In this document: one piece after another, positions 31,692-40,835 of the stretch
Numbering within the stretch: the stretch's first letter is position 1
How the letters are laid out: each line of letters begins with the position of its first letter
From: Verrucomicrobiaceae bacterium
Lineage (GTDB): Bacteria > Verrucomicrobiota > Verrucomicrobiia > Verrucomicrobiales > Verrucomicrobiaceae
Direction of reading: 5' to 3'
Assembly (NCBI GenBank): GCA_947507875.1
Contig: CANNQP010000002.1
Location: 1-64,000 of the forward strand
DNA: 64,000 nt
Program-made: the position numbers and the translations under genes
Notes under the pieces: generated by a model
What the model was told of the DNA's origin: nothing
The model's database searches: none
What the model saw: only the letters and a program-made list of their open reading frames with translations

Positions 31692-32477
31692 TCAGCGAGC
31701 CGCAGCAGGCAACCGAGTCAGGTGCAGATGCCTAACCAGCAACGCGCTGCTCTCTGCATCGCCAACCGTCAAAGATAGCTCCGCACCATCCACCGCTTTA
31801 TCGAGCGCCAACTGCCCCAAACGCAGCAAGCGAAACTGACGTGGGTTCTTGCCACCTGTCTCGGGAGAAATCTTGGCAGACAAACGCTGCCCTGCGAAGT
31901 CGAGCACAACCTCGGTCGGTGAGGTCAGAGACGGCAGCGGCGCAAAGTGCAGAACCACCTGATAATGACCTGCCGCGAGAGAATCCATGCGCCAGGACAT
32001 GCGGCCCACAGCCGCTGATATCGGGCTGGCGCTACCATCAGGCACCGGCGAGATGCTGCGCGCGAAAGCAGGCGTCAGCGAAAGGAGTTGAGTGCTTCCT
32101 GCGCCTTCGATCCGAGCTGAGGTTGCCGGAGCTGGGGCGACGGGAGTGGTACCTTCAGCAAGCTCCCGAGCTGCGGCGACAACATCCACGGTGCCTCCAC
32201 CAGCGATCCACTGCTGCACGCGTGCAATCTCCGCGCGATACGGCGCAGGGTCTGAAGCCCGGGCTGCCTGCTGCTGCAGCTCCATCAGGTACTTTGACAG
32301 GAGGGGCACATGAAGCGTCCGCAGCTGCTGCTGATAAATGGCATCGAGCTGCTCCAGACGTGTGGGCTCGCTTCCTGGTCGAGTTTCTTGCGCGAGCAAT
32401 CTCGCTTTGAAGACAAGACTCAGCATGAAAACGGAGCGCAACAAAAGAGGAAACTGGAAAGCAGTCAGGCTCTTCAT
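31692..32477 (-). CDS. Secreted hypothetical protein
   Basis: A 261-residue exported protein. The ATG at 32475-32477 has a good GGAGG site seven bases upstream and gives signal peptide MKSLTAFQFPLLLRSVFMLS. A short helical region follows (LDAIYQQQLRTLHVPLLSKYLMELQQQAAR). The C-terminal half is a beta-sandwich-like domain (MSWRMDSLAAGHYQVVLHFA, TEVVLDFAGQRLSAKIS, RLLRLGQLALDKAVDGAELSLTVGD) similar in pattern to carbohydrate-binding or NPCBM-like modules. The start overlaps the stop of the upstream gene (ATGA), so the two are coupled. Both share an N-terminal YQQQL/YERALA-type helical part followed by a beta domain, suggesting related proteins. Function is unknown. Confidence 0.6.
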   Translation of the reverse strand: MKSLTAFQFPLLLRSVFMLSLVFKARLLAQETRPGSEPTRLEQLDAIYQQQLRTLHVPLLSKYLMELQQQAARASDPAPYRAEIARVQQWIAGGGTVDVVAAARELAEGTTPVAPAPATSARIEGAGSTQLLSLTPAFARSISPVPDGSASPISAAVGRMSWRMDSLAAGHYQVVLHFAPLPSLTSPTEVVLDFAGQRLSAKISPETGGKNPRQFRLLRLGQLALDKAVDGAELSLTVGDAESSALLVRHLHLTRLPAAAR

Positions 32478-33934
32478 TTCTTTTCCTCCAAGGTCATGGC
32501 CCAAGCGCCATTCTTCAAGCGCTGCGCTCGCTTTTGGCTAAGCTCCAAGGACGCATAAAATCCCTCTTCCAGACCTGCGCCAGAACTCCGATCTCGCGGC
32601 TGCACAAAGGCCAGGCCCTGCTCAACCAACACATTTTGATAAAGACCCACGCCAGGGATAAACACAAGCGCAGCATGTCTGCCATCTGGCCCTGGTGAAG
32701 GCCGCATCATCACACGAAAGCCACGCCCCTGCAGGTAAGCGAGCGTGAAATCACGTGAGGCACTGGCCAAGGGGCTCAGGGCTGCGGGATCGAGATTCAG
32801 GCGCTCCGCCAGCGAACGCGCCTTGCCTTCGTCTTCTGCGAGCGGGATGCCTTCAATCCACATCAGGCACACGCTTTGGGTTTCTTCACCATACTGGATG
32901 AGGAAGCGATCTCCCTCCGCTTTTTCAGGCTGGATGAGCATGGCCTGTTCTACATCAATCCAACCCTGGAGATTACCGGCTTGTTTCAACACGCGGGCGA
33001 GCATTTGTGCAGCACCCTTTTCTTTCAGCAGTGCCGATAGCTCCGCTGTGCGCGCATCAGGTGGCAGTCCCTGCTGCTTTCGCTGCTCTTCATGCGTACG
33101 CAGAACCTCGCTCAAACTGCGGGCTAGCGTTTTCTCCAAAGCTGCACGTGACTCCTGCAAAGGATCGGTCTGAGGCAAGTCGGCCGCCTGAATCACAGCA
33201 GGCTTTGTCGGCACAAGGCGCAGATGACGAAAGGAGACCCGATTCGCGGGGAAACCGGTCTGTGGCATCAGACGCAGCGCGACTTGGCGACGCTCAAGAC
33301 GAAGGGGACCGAGCCTCACATTTTGCCAGACGCCCTCCTTTTTGCTACTCGTCACAACAAAGCGATTTTGATTCATCTCTGCCCCTGGCAGCAAAGAAAC
33401 CTCCGAAAGCGTAAACTCGACCTGATCCTTAGGCGCAGCACGCAGACCTGTGGCAGGCATTTCATGCACGCTCGCCTCAAGATCTAAAACATACTCGCCC
33501 GGCGGCACGCTGATCGCTGACCACTCTGCCATGGCTGAAGAAGAGCGCCAGCCCGTGAGCTCATCTCCACGCACCTCAGCAGACCCACTCAATTTGACCT
33601 GATCCAGGGCTAAGGCGACCGCGCCCTCTGGCAGATAACCTCCGCGGTACACGGCCAAGATCTCATCGCGCCGCTGCTTCACTTTCTGAGCCGTCTCGTA
33701 ATCCCCTGCCGTGGCCAGTTCTGTTTCCAGCTTCGCCAAAGCGCGTTCGTATTGCTCCGCCAAGGTTGCCGATTGCCCGATGACCTCCTGGAGTAAACTT
33801 TTGCGCATCGACTCGAGTGTCTCCTGGCCCTGGGCCGCCTCTGGCAGAGCCAAGCTCCACATCGCGGTGAACACGAGGCACACAAGCCTATCCCGATGGG
33901 CAACCCTAGGATCTTGGCAGAGACGTTTCATCAT
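32474..33934 (-). CDS. Secreted protein with degenerate staphylococcal-nuclease-like C-terminus
   Basis: A 486-residue exported protein (signal region LVCLVFTAMWSLALPEAAQG); in-frame ATGs at 33934 and 33931 and a GTG at 33946 are close together. It contains an N-terminal coiled-coil-like helix (LQEVIGQSATLAEQYERALAKLETEL), a beta-rich middle domain (about 110-250) matching the layout of the downstream protein, and a C-terminal region of about 140 residues (CLMWIEGIPLAED, ARSLAERL, DGRHAALVFIPGVGLYQNVL, VEQGLAFVQPR, SQKRAQRLKNGAW) that follows the SNase/TNase pattern but lacks most catalytic acids. The nuclease assignment is by pattern only and probably inactive. It sits 36 bases after the ABC importer genes. 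Confidence 0.6.
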   Translation of the reverse strand: MMKRLCQDPRVAHRDRLVCLVFTAMWSLALPEAAQGQETLESMRKSLLQEVIGQSATLAEQYERALAKLETELATAGDYETAQKVKQRRDEILAVYRGGYLPEGAVALALDQVKLSGSAEVRGDELTGWRSSSAMAEWSAISVPPGEYVLDLEASVHEMPATGLRAAPKDQVEFTLSEVSLLPGAEMNQNRFVVTSSKKEGVWQNVRLGPLRLERRQVALRLMPQTGFPANRVSFRHLRLVPTKPAVIQAADLPQTDPLQESRAALEKTLARSLSEVLRTHEEQRKQQGLPPDARTAELSALLKEKGAAQMLARVLKQAGNLQGWIDVEQAMLIQPEKAEGDRFLIQYGEETQSVCLMWIEGIPLAEDEGKARSLAERLNLDPAALSPLASASRDFTLAYLQGRGFRVMMRPSPGPDGRHAALVFIPGVGLYQNVLVEQGLAFVQPRDRSSGAGLEEGFYASLELSQKRAQRLKNGAWAMTLEEKK

Positions 33935-33970
33935 GAGTTCATGCACCCATGTCGCGTTTTCTGCAAGACC

Positions 33971-34939
33971 TCAGGTGCAGCACGGGCAGGGCTGCACCCA
34001 GTGCCCTGGGGCGACTTCACGCAGGGCCAGATCCACACCCACGCTTTCCTGCCACTTCGGGTGCTTCATTCGGTGACCAAAGGCACATCCTGCCGGTGGA
34101 TTGATGGGTGAGGGCACATCTCCCTGCAAAAGCTGACGCTCGCGGCGCTTCGCCGGATCAGGCACGGGAATCGCATCCAGCAGCGCCCGGGTGTAAGCAT
34201 GGCGTGGATTTCGGTAAAGCTCTTCCGAAGGGGCCATCTCAACGATTTTGCCCAAGTACATGACCGCCACGCGGTCGCTCATGTGCTTCACCACACTCAG
34301 CCCGTGAGCGATGAAGAGGTAGCTCAGCCCCATCTCACGCTGCAGTTCCAGCAAGAGATTCAGCACCTGACTCTGCACGGACACGTCCAAGGCAGAAACC
34401 GGCTCATCGCAGACAATCAGCTTCGGCTTCAGCGCGATGGCTCGGGCAATGCCGATGCGTTGACGCTGGCCGCCGCTGAACTCGAAGGGGAACTTTTCCG
34501 CGCCGCTCGCAGGCAGCCCGACTTTGTCCAAAAGCTCCAGCACCCATTTCCGACGCTCTTCTTTGCTGCCCAGCTTCTGCACCACAAAGGGCTCCTCCAA
34601 GATGTCACGCACGGTGTGACGCGGATTCAAGGACTCGGCCGGATCTTGGAAGATCATCTGCATGTGCCGTCGCAGCGGTCGAATCGCACTCGTGGAGGCC
34701 TGGGTGATGTCGTGGCCATCGAAGCGAATGCTACCGCCCGTGGGCTTCAGCAGGCGCACGATCGCTTTGCCAAGTGTGGTCTTGCCGCAGCCGGACTCGC
34801 CCACGAGCCCGAGCGTCTCTCCCTGCCCGAGCGTGAAGCTGACACCGTCCACGGCCTTGCAAGAGGCCACCGCACGATGAAGCAGCCCACCGCGAACGGG
34901 AAAGTGCTGTTGGAGATGTTGGACGGTGAGTAGGCTCAT
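33971..34939 (-). CDS. Peptide ABC transporter ATP-binding protein (OppF/DppF type)
   Basis: A 322-residue ABC ATPase. Walker [18 protein letters not shown], signature [16 protein letters not shown], Walker [14 protein letters not shown] and switch His (FIAHGLSVV) are all present. The C-terminal oligopeptide-transporter domain ([33 protein letters not shown]) matches OppF/DppF, with Cys residues that in some members bind an iron-sulfur cluster. The start overlaps the OppD-like stop by ATGA at 34936-34939, supporting the ATG used here over upstream starts. Confidence 0.93.
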   Translation of the reverse strand: MSLLTVQHLQQHFPVRGGLLHRAVASCKAVDGVSFTLGQGETLGLVGESGCGKTTLGKAIVRLLKPTGGSIRFDGHDITQASTSAIRPLRRHMQMIFQDPAESLNPRHTVRDILEEPFVVQKLGSKEERRKWVLELLDKVGLPASGAEKFPFEFSGGQRQRIGIARAIALKPKLIVCDEPVSALDVSVQSQVLNLLLELQREMGLSYLFIAHGLSVVKHMSDRVAVMYLGKIVEMAPSEELYRNPRHAYTRALLDAIPVPDPAKRRERQLLQGDVPSPINPPAGCAFGHRMKHPKWQESVGVDLALREVAPGHWVQPCPCCT

Positions 34940-35928
34940 GCGACGCAAATGGGGCACTGCTCAACGAAGTGGCCCGGGGAGATTTCAGTGAAGGGTGGGC
35001 GTGCGGTGAGGTGAACCTCCGTGTGAACGCGGCCCGAGCGCTCTGCAAAACGGCAACCCGGCTTGAATTCAGCGATGCTTGGCACATTGCCGGGGATGGC
35101 TTTCAGCAGGCTCTTCGGCGTGCTGTCGAGACGCGGGATGCTTTCCAGCAGGCCTTGTGTGTAAGCATGACGTGGCTTCGCGAAGAGATCAAAGACGCCC
35201 GCCTTTTCCACAATGCGCCCGGCATACATGACGGCGACCTCATCGCAGACTTCGGCGATGACACCGAGGTCATGCGTGATCAGGATGACGCTCATGCCCA
35301 TCTCCTTTTGCAGATCAGCGATGAGCTCCAAAATCTGCGCCTGCACGGTCACGTCCAGCGCCGTGGTCGGCTCGTCGGCGATGAGGAGTTTTGGCTTGTT
35401 GATCAGCGCCATGGCGATCATCACGCGCTGCCTCATGCCGCCACTGAGCTGATGTGGGTATTCGTTCAGCCGCTGCTCGGGCGCAGGAATGCGCACTTTT
35501 TTCATCATGTCGATGCTGCGGGCCAGCACCTCGGCCTTCGGGCAGTCTTCATGCAGCAAAATCGCTTCCGCCAGCTGTCGGCCCACGGTTTGCACGGGAT
35601 TCAGCGCGGTCATCGGTTCCTGGAAGATCATGCTGATCTCGCTGCCGCGAATCTTCTGCATTTCCTCCAGCGACAGCGACACGAGGTCACGCCCTTCAAA
35701 GCGAATGCTGCCTCCGAGAATCTTCCCGTGCGGCTGCGGCAAAAGTCGGGTGATAGAGAAAGCCGTGACGCTCTTGCCACACCCGGACTCTCCCACGATC
35801 CCTAGCGTCTTGCCGCGTGGCACATCAAAGCTCACGCCGTCCACTGCGGTCATGCGCCCGGCGTCGGTGTCGAATGCCGTGACGAGGTCGCGGATCTCAA
35901 GAATGGCACTGGTGGGGGAGAGACTCAT
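34936..35928 (-). CDS. Peptide ABC transporter ATP-binding protein (OppD/DppD type)
   Basis: A 330-residue ABC ATPase paired with the OppF-like protein. Walker [19 protein letters not shown]-loop [11 protein letters not shown], signature [15 protein letters not shown], Walker [14 protein letters not shown] and [14 protein letters not shown] are present. A C-terminal oligopeptide domain has [15 protein letters not shown] and ends EQCPICVA. It is coupled by ATGA overlaps both to the upstream binding protein gene (35925-35928) and to the downstream ATPase. Together the two ATPases would drive the permeases encoded upstream. Confidence 0.93.
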   Translation of the reverse strand: MSLSPTSAILEIRDLVTAFDTDAGRMTAVDGVSFDVPRGKTLGIVGESGCGKSVTAFSITRLLPQPHGKILGGSIRFEGRDLVSLSLEEMQKIRGSEISMIFQEPMTALNPVQTVGRQLAEAILLHEDCPKAEVLARSIDMMKKVRIPAPEQRLNEYPHQLSGGMRQRVMIAMALINKPKLLIADEPTTALDVTVQAQILELIADLQKEMGMSVILITHDLGVIAEVCDEVAVMYAGRIVEKAGVFDLFAKPRHAYTQGLLESIPRLDSTPKSLLKAIPGNVPSIAEFKPGCRFAERSGRVHTEVHLTARPPFTEISPGHFVEQCPICVA

Positions 35929-37913
35929 TTCGCTTGGTAGGCATCAAAGACCCGCAGGGTTTCGCCAAAGTCACGGCCGGTGCGCATGGCTTCCTTGGTC
36001 TCACGCTTCAGGTCTTCATCAATCCAGAACATGTGCACATCCAGCGGTTCGCGGCTTTTGCGCGCGTTGCCGTTTTTCGGCCACTGCACCCAGCGCCAAG
36101 TCATGTAGCGGTAGAAGGGGGATTCCCAGGCGGGAATGGTACAGGCACGTTCTTCGATCAGCTTGGCTAATTTCCAGGACAGTTCGCGCACTTCCTCCTC
36201 CGTCTTGGCTTTGCGATGCTGATCAATGATCGGGTCCAGCGCAGGGTCAGCCGTCTGGGTGATGTTGTTCGTGTCGGTCACGATCTCGCGCTTGCCGTCC
36301 TTGCCTGTTTTGAAGGCATTGTCGCTATGGAAGTCATCCCAAAAGCGCGGATACGGCGGCTGAGCGCCAAAGCCAGCAAAGCCCATCTCGTGGTTCTTTT
36401 GATCTAACTTTTTGTACAACTGCGTCGTGTCGAGCCCTTCGATGTTCATCTCTAGCCCTGTCTTCTTGGCCTCTTCCTTCAGGCGTAGCATGATCGGCGT
36501 GATGGTGCCGGAGTTGAAGGTGGTGAGCGTGAAAGACAGCCGCTTGCCTTCCGGATTGATGAGGATGCCGTCCGGCCCTGCTTTGACAAAGCCTGCCTTG
36601 GCAAAGTACTCACGCGCCTTCACGGGATCAAAGGGACGTGCCCGCAGCTCAGGGTTGGTGAATTGACCAAAGCCCGAGAAGGTGCTGTTCATGCGCATTT
36701 TGTCCCCGCGGAAATCCACGTCGATGACCTTTTGGAAATTCATCGCGTGATGGATGCCGATGCGGATGTCGAGGTTATCGAGCAGGGGCTTGCTCTCGTT
36801 GATGCGAATGGCCCAGGTGACTTGCGGGTATTCGTTGTAAAACATGTGCCGCTCGATGTAGCCGCGGTAGATCTCAGGGATCTCCGCCTTGTCATACCAG
36901 TAGCGCGGCAGCCCGGCCAGGAAGTACTCAAATTGACCTTGGCGGAACATCTCAAAGGCCTTGTCCTGACTGCTGATGATTTTGTATTCCAGGAAGTCGC
37001 AGTTGAAGACATACCGGTAGTGCTTGAGCTCTCCAGCCCACCAGTCCTGCACCCGGCGCAGAGTAATCGAGCGCCCGCGCTTCATCAAGGAAGGGTCGAT
37101 CACGTAAGCCCCTGTCACCGGACAGATGCGCCACTGGTAGCGGGCGGGGAAATCGGGGCCAAATTCGCGGTAAAAGTGGCGTGGGCTGGGAGGCACCATC
37201 GCATACCAGATCGGGTCAGGCTTGGGCTCCGGAATGGTCACGGAGAAGGTGCGATCATCATACTTGGCGATCGCGGCATACTCCTTCGAATACCAATCAT
37301 TGTACCAAGGGTCCTTGATGTGCGGACTGGTCATGACGAAGAAGGTCATGAAGAAATCCTCCACCTCCACCGGCACGCCATCGGAATAGCTGACCTTGTC
37401 CTGAAGACGGAAATACACCGTGCGGCGATCCTCCGAAATCGACCACTCCTTGGCTAAACCAGGAATCCAGACGTCTTCATCTGGGTGACGCGTGATCAGA
37501 CTGATCTCGATGTGGTCATGATGCTGACCACGGAACGTATTGTTCGCATCCGGGCCGACTTTGCGGAAGGTCGGCGGAAAGGTCGGATGCCAGTCGTGGA
37601 AAGTACCGCCCTTCTTGGCCCGAGGATCGCCGAACTCCGGCACGTTCGCCGCGTTTTCCCACTTCAGGCCAGCCGGCAGATCCGCTGCCGTTTTCCATTG
37701 GAAAAAATCAGGCTTCGACTTCCAGTAGGCCTTCACTTCCTCCGTGTTGTCATAGGGCGGAAAGCGCATGTCCTCGCTGTCCGAGCAGGAGGTGAGGAGC
37801 ATGGCACCCAGCATAACCACGATGCCAGCCTTCAGCTTGGAACCGTGCAAGCTGCCAGCGGCAGAGTGCATCGGACGGAGCCGGGAACTGAAAACGGAAA
37901 ACAGGGAGAGCAT
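35925..37913 (-). CDS. Peptide-binding lipoprotein of the ABC importer (family 5 solute-binding)
   Basis: A 662-residue extracytoplasmic binding protein. The N-terminus has a hydrophobic segment ending in a lipobox (GAMLLTSC at about residue 43), so it is a lipoprotein on the periplasmic side. Family SBP_bac_5 blocks include the ligand-domain [29 protein letters not shown] then [16 protein letters not shown], and [22 protein letters not shown] later. Size and neighbours resemble YejA of the Yej peptide/microcin C uptake system more than OppA. It is coupled by TGATG to the permease gene upstream. Confidence 0.9.
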   Translation of the reverse strand: MLSLFSVFSSRLRPMHSAAGSLHGSKLKAGIVVMLGAMLLTSCSDSEDMRFPPYDNTEEVKAYWKSKPDFFQWKTAADLPAGLKWENAANVPEFGDPRAKKGGTFHDWHPTFPPTFRKVGPDANNTFRGQHHDHIEISLITRHPDEDVWIPGLAKEWSISEDRRTVYFRLQDKVSYSDGVPVEVEDFFMTFFVMTSPHIKDPWYNDWYSKEYAAIAKYDDRTFSVTIPEPKPDPIWYAMVPPSPRHFYREFGPDFPARYQWRICPVTGAYVIDPSLMKRGRSITLRRVQDWWAGELKHYRYVFNCDFLEYKIISSQDKAFEMFRQGQFEYFLAGLPRYWYDKAEIPEIYRGYIERHMFYNEYPQVTWAIRINESKPLLDNLDIRIGIHHAMNFQKVIDVDFRGDKMRMNSTFSGFGQFTNPELRARPFDPVKAREYFAKAGFVKAGPDGILINPEGKRLSFTLTTFNSGTITPIMLRLKEEAKKTGLEMNIEGLDTTQLYKKLDQKNHEMGFAGFGAQPPYPRFWDDFHSDNAFKTGKDGKREIVTDTNNITQTADPALDPIIDQHRKAKTEEEVRELSWKLAKLIEERACTIPAWESPFYRYMTWRWVQWPKNGNARKSREPLDVHMFWIDEDLKRETKEAMRTGRDFGETLRVFDAYQAK

Positions 37914-39424
37914 CAGCGGTAAGTCGTGAATTTCTTCGGATCAAAGGCTTCGCGCACCGCCTCGCCGACGAAGGTGACGAGCACGAGCACCGTGGTCATG
38001 GCGACAAAGGCGCTGCTGACGATCCAGGGGTAATTGAAGTCCTCCGTGCCTTCACGCAGCAAGCGGCCCCAGCTAGGCTCCTCTGGCGGCAGGCCAAAGC
38101 CAAGGTAATCCAGGGCAGCCAGCGAGGTGATGATGGCTGACACCTCAAAGGGAGCGAGCGTGACCAGGATGGCGATGCTATTCGGCAAGATGTGGCGGAA
38201 GATGATGCGTCCCGTGCTCGCCCCCAGGAGCCGGGCAGAGGCCACGTAATCGCGGGCTTTTTCCTTCATTGCTGCTGTGCGGATGTAGATCGTGGTTCCC
38301 ATCCAACTGAAAAGGGAGATGATGATCACCAGCAGGAACAGGTTCGGGCTGATGATCGAACTCACGATCATCACGATGAACAGGAAAGGCAGTACGGACC
38401 AGATCTCGATCAACCTCATGCCGATGAGGTCGAGCGCACCGCCAAAGTAACCCAGCGTGCCCCCCACGGCGACGCCCATCACAAAGACGAAAGTCACGAA
38501 CAGCAACGCGGCGATGATGGCCTGCTGCCAACCGCCGTAGAGAATCGCCAGCACGTCACCGCCCATGGACGTGGTGCCGAGGAAATGACGATGGGTCCAG
38601 GAAGGCGGCGAGGGGGGATAGACGACGGTGAAGAGCTGATCACTGGCCTGTGTCTCCAACGCAGCCGCCTTGCCTTCGGTAAAATCCGTGTAGGCCGTGC
38701 GCTTGCCTTCGGCATACGCCGCTTTTTCCACCAGTTCGTTGTTGGCATCCCAGCCCTGCATCTCGCCCTGCTTCTGACCGTGGCGAAAGATCCATTCCTG
38801 TCGTTTTTGCCCAGGCTTGTCTTTGAAAACGGTGTAAGCGCGGCCATCGAAGGGCTTGGATTCACTCGCGCGATACGCGATGCCCTCACGGAGCAACACG
38901 GGCTCAATCATCGCCGGGGTGTCGAGTTTCGGATCATACGGCACCAGCGGCATCAGCACCCAGTTCGCGGACTTGGCCTCCTGAAACTGCTTGTTCAGAG
39001 CGCGGTAGTCGGTCTCCGCCTCGTCCTTGAGACCGAAAGTCGTCGCCGGAATGACGTTGGTGACAAAGGGGAAGTAGAACCTGCCTTCGTAGCGCACCAG
39101 TAGTGCGCGCTTGCCGACGATCAGGTTGTCCAGCGAGGCCACGCCCACCAGCCCAAGCAGCAGCAGGAAGGAGACGTAACCGCGCTTGATCTCACGGAAT
39201 CGGCGGAATTGCTTCCGCGTCAGCGGGCTCCAGTGCCACTGCTTTGGCCCCGCAAAGAGCAGCCAAGCACCCGCCAGCACGATCAGGGCCAGCAGTGCCC
39301 AGCCGAGCCCGGCACCACCCAGGAAGGGCACCTTGAACACGGGCACCGTCAGCGACAGCCCGCGAAACAGCGCGCCGAGCACGGCATAAAGGAGAAGGCT
39401 GAGGCCAGTGGTTCGGGGAGACAT
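37913..39424 (-). CDS. Peptide ABC transporter permease (YejE/OppC-like) with long periplasmic insert
   Basis: A 503-residue inner-membrane permease. The last 240 residues are the BPD_transp_1 domain with the ABC-coupling motif (ASARLLGASTGRIIFRHILPN) and the OppC-N-like LGTTSMGGDVLAILYGG. The N-terminal 260 residues are unusual: two or three membrane segments and a soluble region (about 110-260) with MORN/YwqK-like repeats (WIFRHGQKQGEMQGWDANNE, AYAEGKRTAYTDFTEGK). E. coli YejE is only about 340 residues. It is coupled to the binding protein (TGATG) and lies three bases after the other permease. Confidence 0.9.
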   Translation of the reverse strand: MSPRTTGLSLLLYAVLGALFRGLSLTVPVFKVPFLGGAGLGWALLALIVLAGAWLLFAGPKQWHWSPLTRKQFRRFREIKRGYVSFLLLLGLVGVASLDNLIVGKRALLVRYEGRFYFPFVTNVIPATTFGLKDEAETDYRALNKQFQEAKSANWVLMPLVPYDPKLDTPAMIEPVLLREGIAYRASESKPFDGRAYTVFKDKPGQKRQEWIFRHGQKQGEMQGWDANNELVEKAAYAEGKRTAYTDFTEGKAAALETQASDQLFTVVYPPSPPSWTHRHFLGTTSMGGDVLAILYGGWQQAIIAALLFVTFVFVMGVAVGGTLGYFGGALDLIGMRLIEIWSVLPFLFIVMIVSSIISPNLFLLVIIISLFSWMGTTIYIRTAAMKEKARDYVASARLLGASTGRIIFRHILPNSIAILVTLAPFEVSAIITSLAALDYLGFGLPPEEPSWGRLLREGTEDFNYPWIVSSAFVAMTTVLVLVTFVGEAVREAFDPKKFTTYR

Positions 39425-39427
39425 GCG

Positions 39428-40687
39428 TTATTCAAACCGGATGCGCGGGTCGGTCAGCGCCACAAAGAAGTCCGACAGGATATTGCCCACCATGAGCAGC
39501 ACCACCTGGATGACGAGGATGCCCATCACCAGCGGGTAATCGCGGTCCAGCACGCTGTAGTAGCCCAGCAGGCCAAAGCCGTTGATTTCAAAGATCAGCT
39601 CAATCAGCGTCGAGCCTGCCACGAAAATCGACACCACATGCCCCAGCGTCGTCGCGAGTGGGATCAGCGAGTTCCGCAGCGCATGACCCAGCACCGCCCG
39701 CTTGAAGCCCGCACCCTTCGCCACCGCCGTGCGCACATAGTCGGCGGCTAGGTTGTCCATCAGGTTGTTCTTCACCAGCATTGTCATGAAGGCAAAGCTG
39801 CCGACCATGTAACAAATCAAGGGCAGCACCGCGTGATGGATCAAGTCCCAGGTTTTTCCTGCGAGAGTCAAGGAGGCGAAGTCCTCGCTCACAAAACCGC
39901 CCGTGGGAAACCAGCCCAGTCTTGCGGCCAGGTACACCACCAGCACGCTCGCTAGCACAAAGCCAGGGATCGCGTAACCCACGAAAATCAGAATCGAGCT
40001 CGCGTTGTCGATCACCGTCCGATGCTTGATGGCCTTCAAAATGCCTAGCGGGATGCACACGAGGTAGCTGATGATGAACGTCACCAGCCCGTAGAAGATC
40101 GAAACCGGCATCCGCTCACGAATCATGCCCCACACCGATTCATTGTAGCGCGTGGAGACGCCCAGATTGCCCTGCAGCAGGCCGTCATACTGGGGGCGAA
40201 AGACCTGCACCCGGTCCTTTTCCTGCTCAACCCGCGTTTGCCAGGCTGCGAGCCCCTCCGGCTTGTCTTCGGCAGAAAGCTTCCCATCCCGGCTGACCTG
40301 TGCCTGGGTGACGCGGTAGGCGTTGTTCGGCTTCCATTCGTCCTTCGGCAGCAGCTCTTGCAGCGTCACGGGCATCTGCTCCTTGCCCTTCTCGAACTTG
40401 ATGAACTGCTTGTCGCTCTCCTTCGGCAACAGGCCTAGCCAGGACAGGTAGGCAGGGAGAAAGGGGCGATCAAAGCCATAGTAGGCGGCCATCTCTTCCT
40501 TTTGCTCCTCGCTCAGCGAGGCACCCGCGTCCTTCATGCCACGCTCTCCCTGCTGGGCTGCCGCTTGGCGCAGGGCCGCCTCCAGCGGGCCTCCGGGTGT
40601 CACGCGGGTGATGAAAAAAACCACCATCGTCGCCCCGATCAGGGTCGGGAGGATCAGCAAGAAACGGCGGAGGAAGTAGTCGCGCAT
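39428..40687 (-). CDS. Peptide ABC transporter permease (YejB/OppB-like)
   Basis: A 419-residue inner-membrane permease and the first gene of the importer operon. N-terminal LLILPTLIGATMVVFFITRVTPGGP is typical of OppB/DppB/YejB. The coupling region is VRTAVAKGAGFKRAVLGHALRN, and the end (MVGNILSDFFVALTDPRIRFE) is the common DPR-containing tail. The periplasmic loop after the first membrane segment is expanded (about residues 60-190), rich in Glu, Gln and Lys. The ATG at 40687 is consistent with the family N-terminus. The 149 bases upstream should hold the operon promoter. Confidence 0.92.
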   Translation of the reverse strand: MRDYFLRRFLLILPTLIGATMVVFFITRVTPGGPLEAALRQAAAQQGERGMKDAGASLSEEQKEEMAAYYGFDRPFLPAYLSWLGLLPKESDKQFIKFEKGKEQMPVTLQELLPKDEWKPNNAYRVTQAQVSRDGKLSAEDKPEGLAAWQTRVEQEKDRVQVFRPQYDGLLQGNLGVSTRYNESVWGMIRERMPVSIFYGLVTFIISYLVCIPLGILKAIKHRTVIDNASSILIFVGYAIPGFVLASVLVVYLAARLGWFPTGGFVSEDFASLTLAGKTWDLIHHAVLPLICYMVGSFAFMTMLVKNNLMDNLAADYVRTAVAKGAGFKRAVLGHALRNSLIPLATTLGHVVSIFVAGSTLIELIFEINGFGLLGYYSVLDRDYPLVMGILVIQVVLLMVGNILSDFFVALTDPRIRFE

Positions 40688-40835
40688 GAGACAGTAGCAG
40701 GCACACTTTGACTCTCAGCCATACGCATCCAGGAGACAAGGCTTTGTGACTTTTTCACGGCACATGCTAAACCCGGAGCCAAAGCCTGCTTTTGAGCCTT
40801 CCGTGGCTCTAGCCAAAAGTACGTCCCACCGATCA

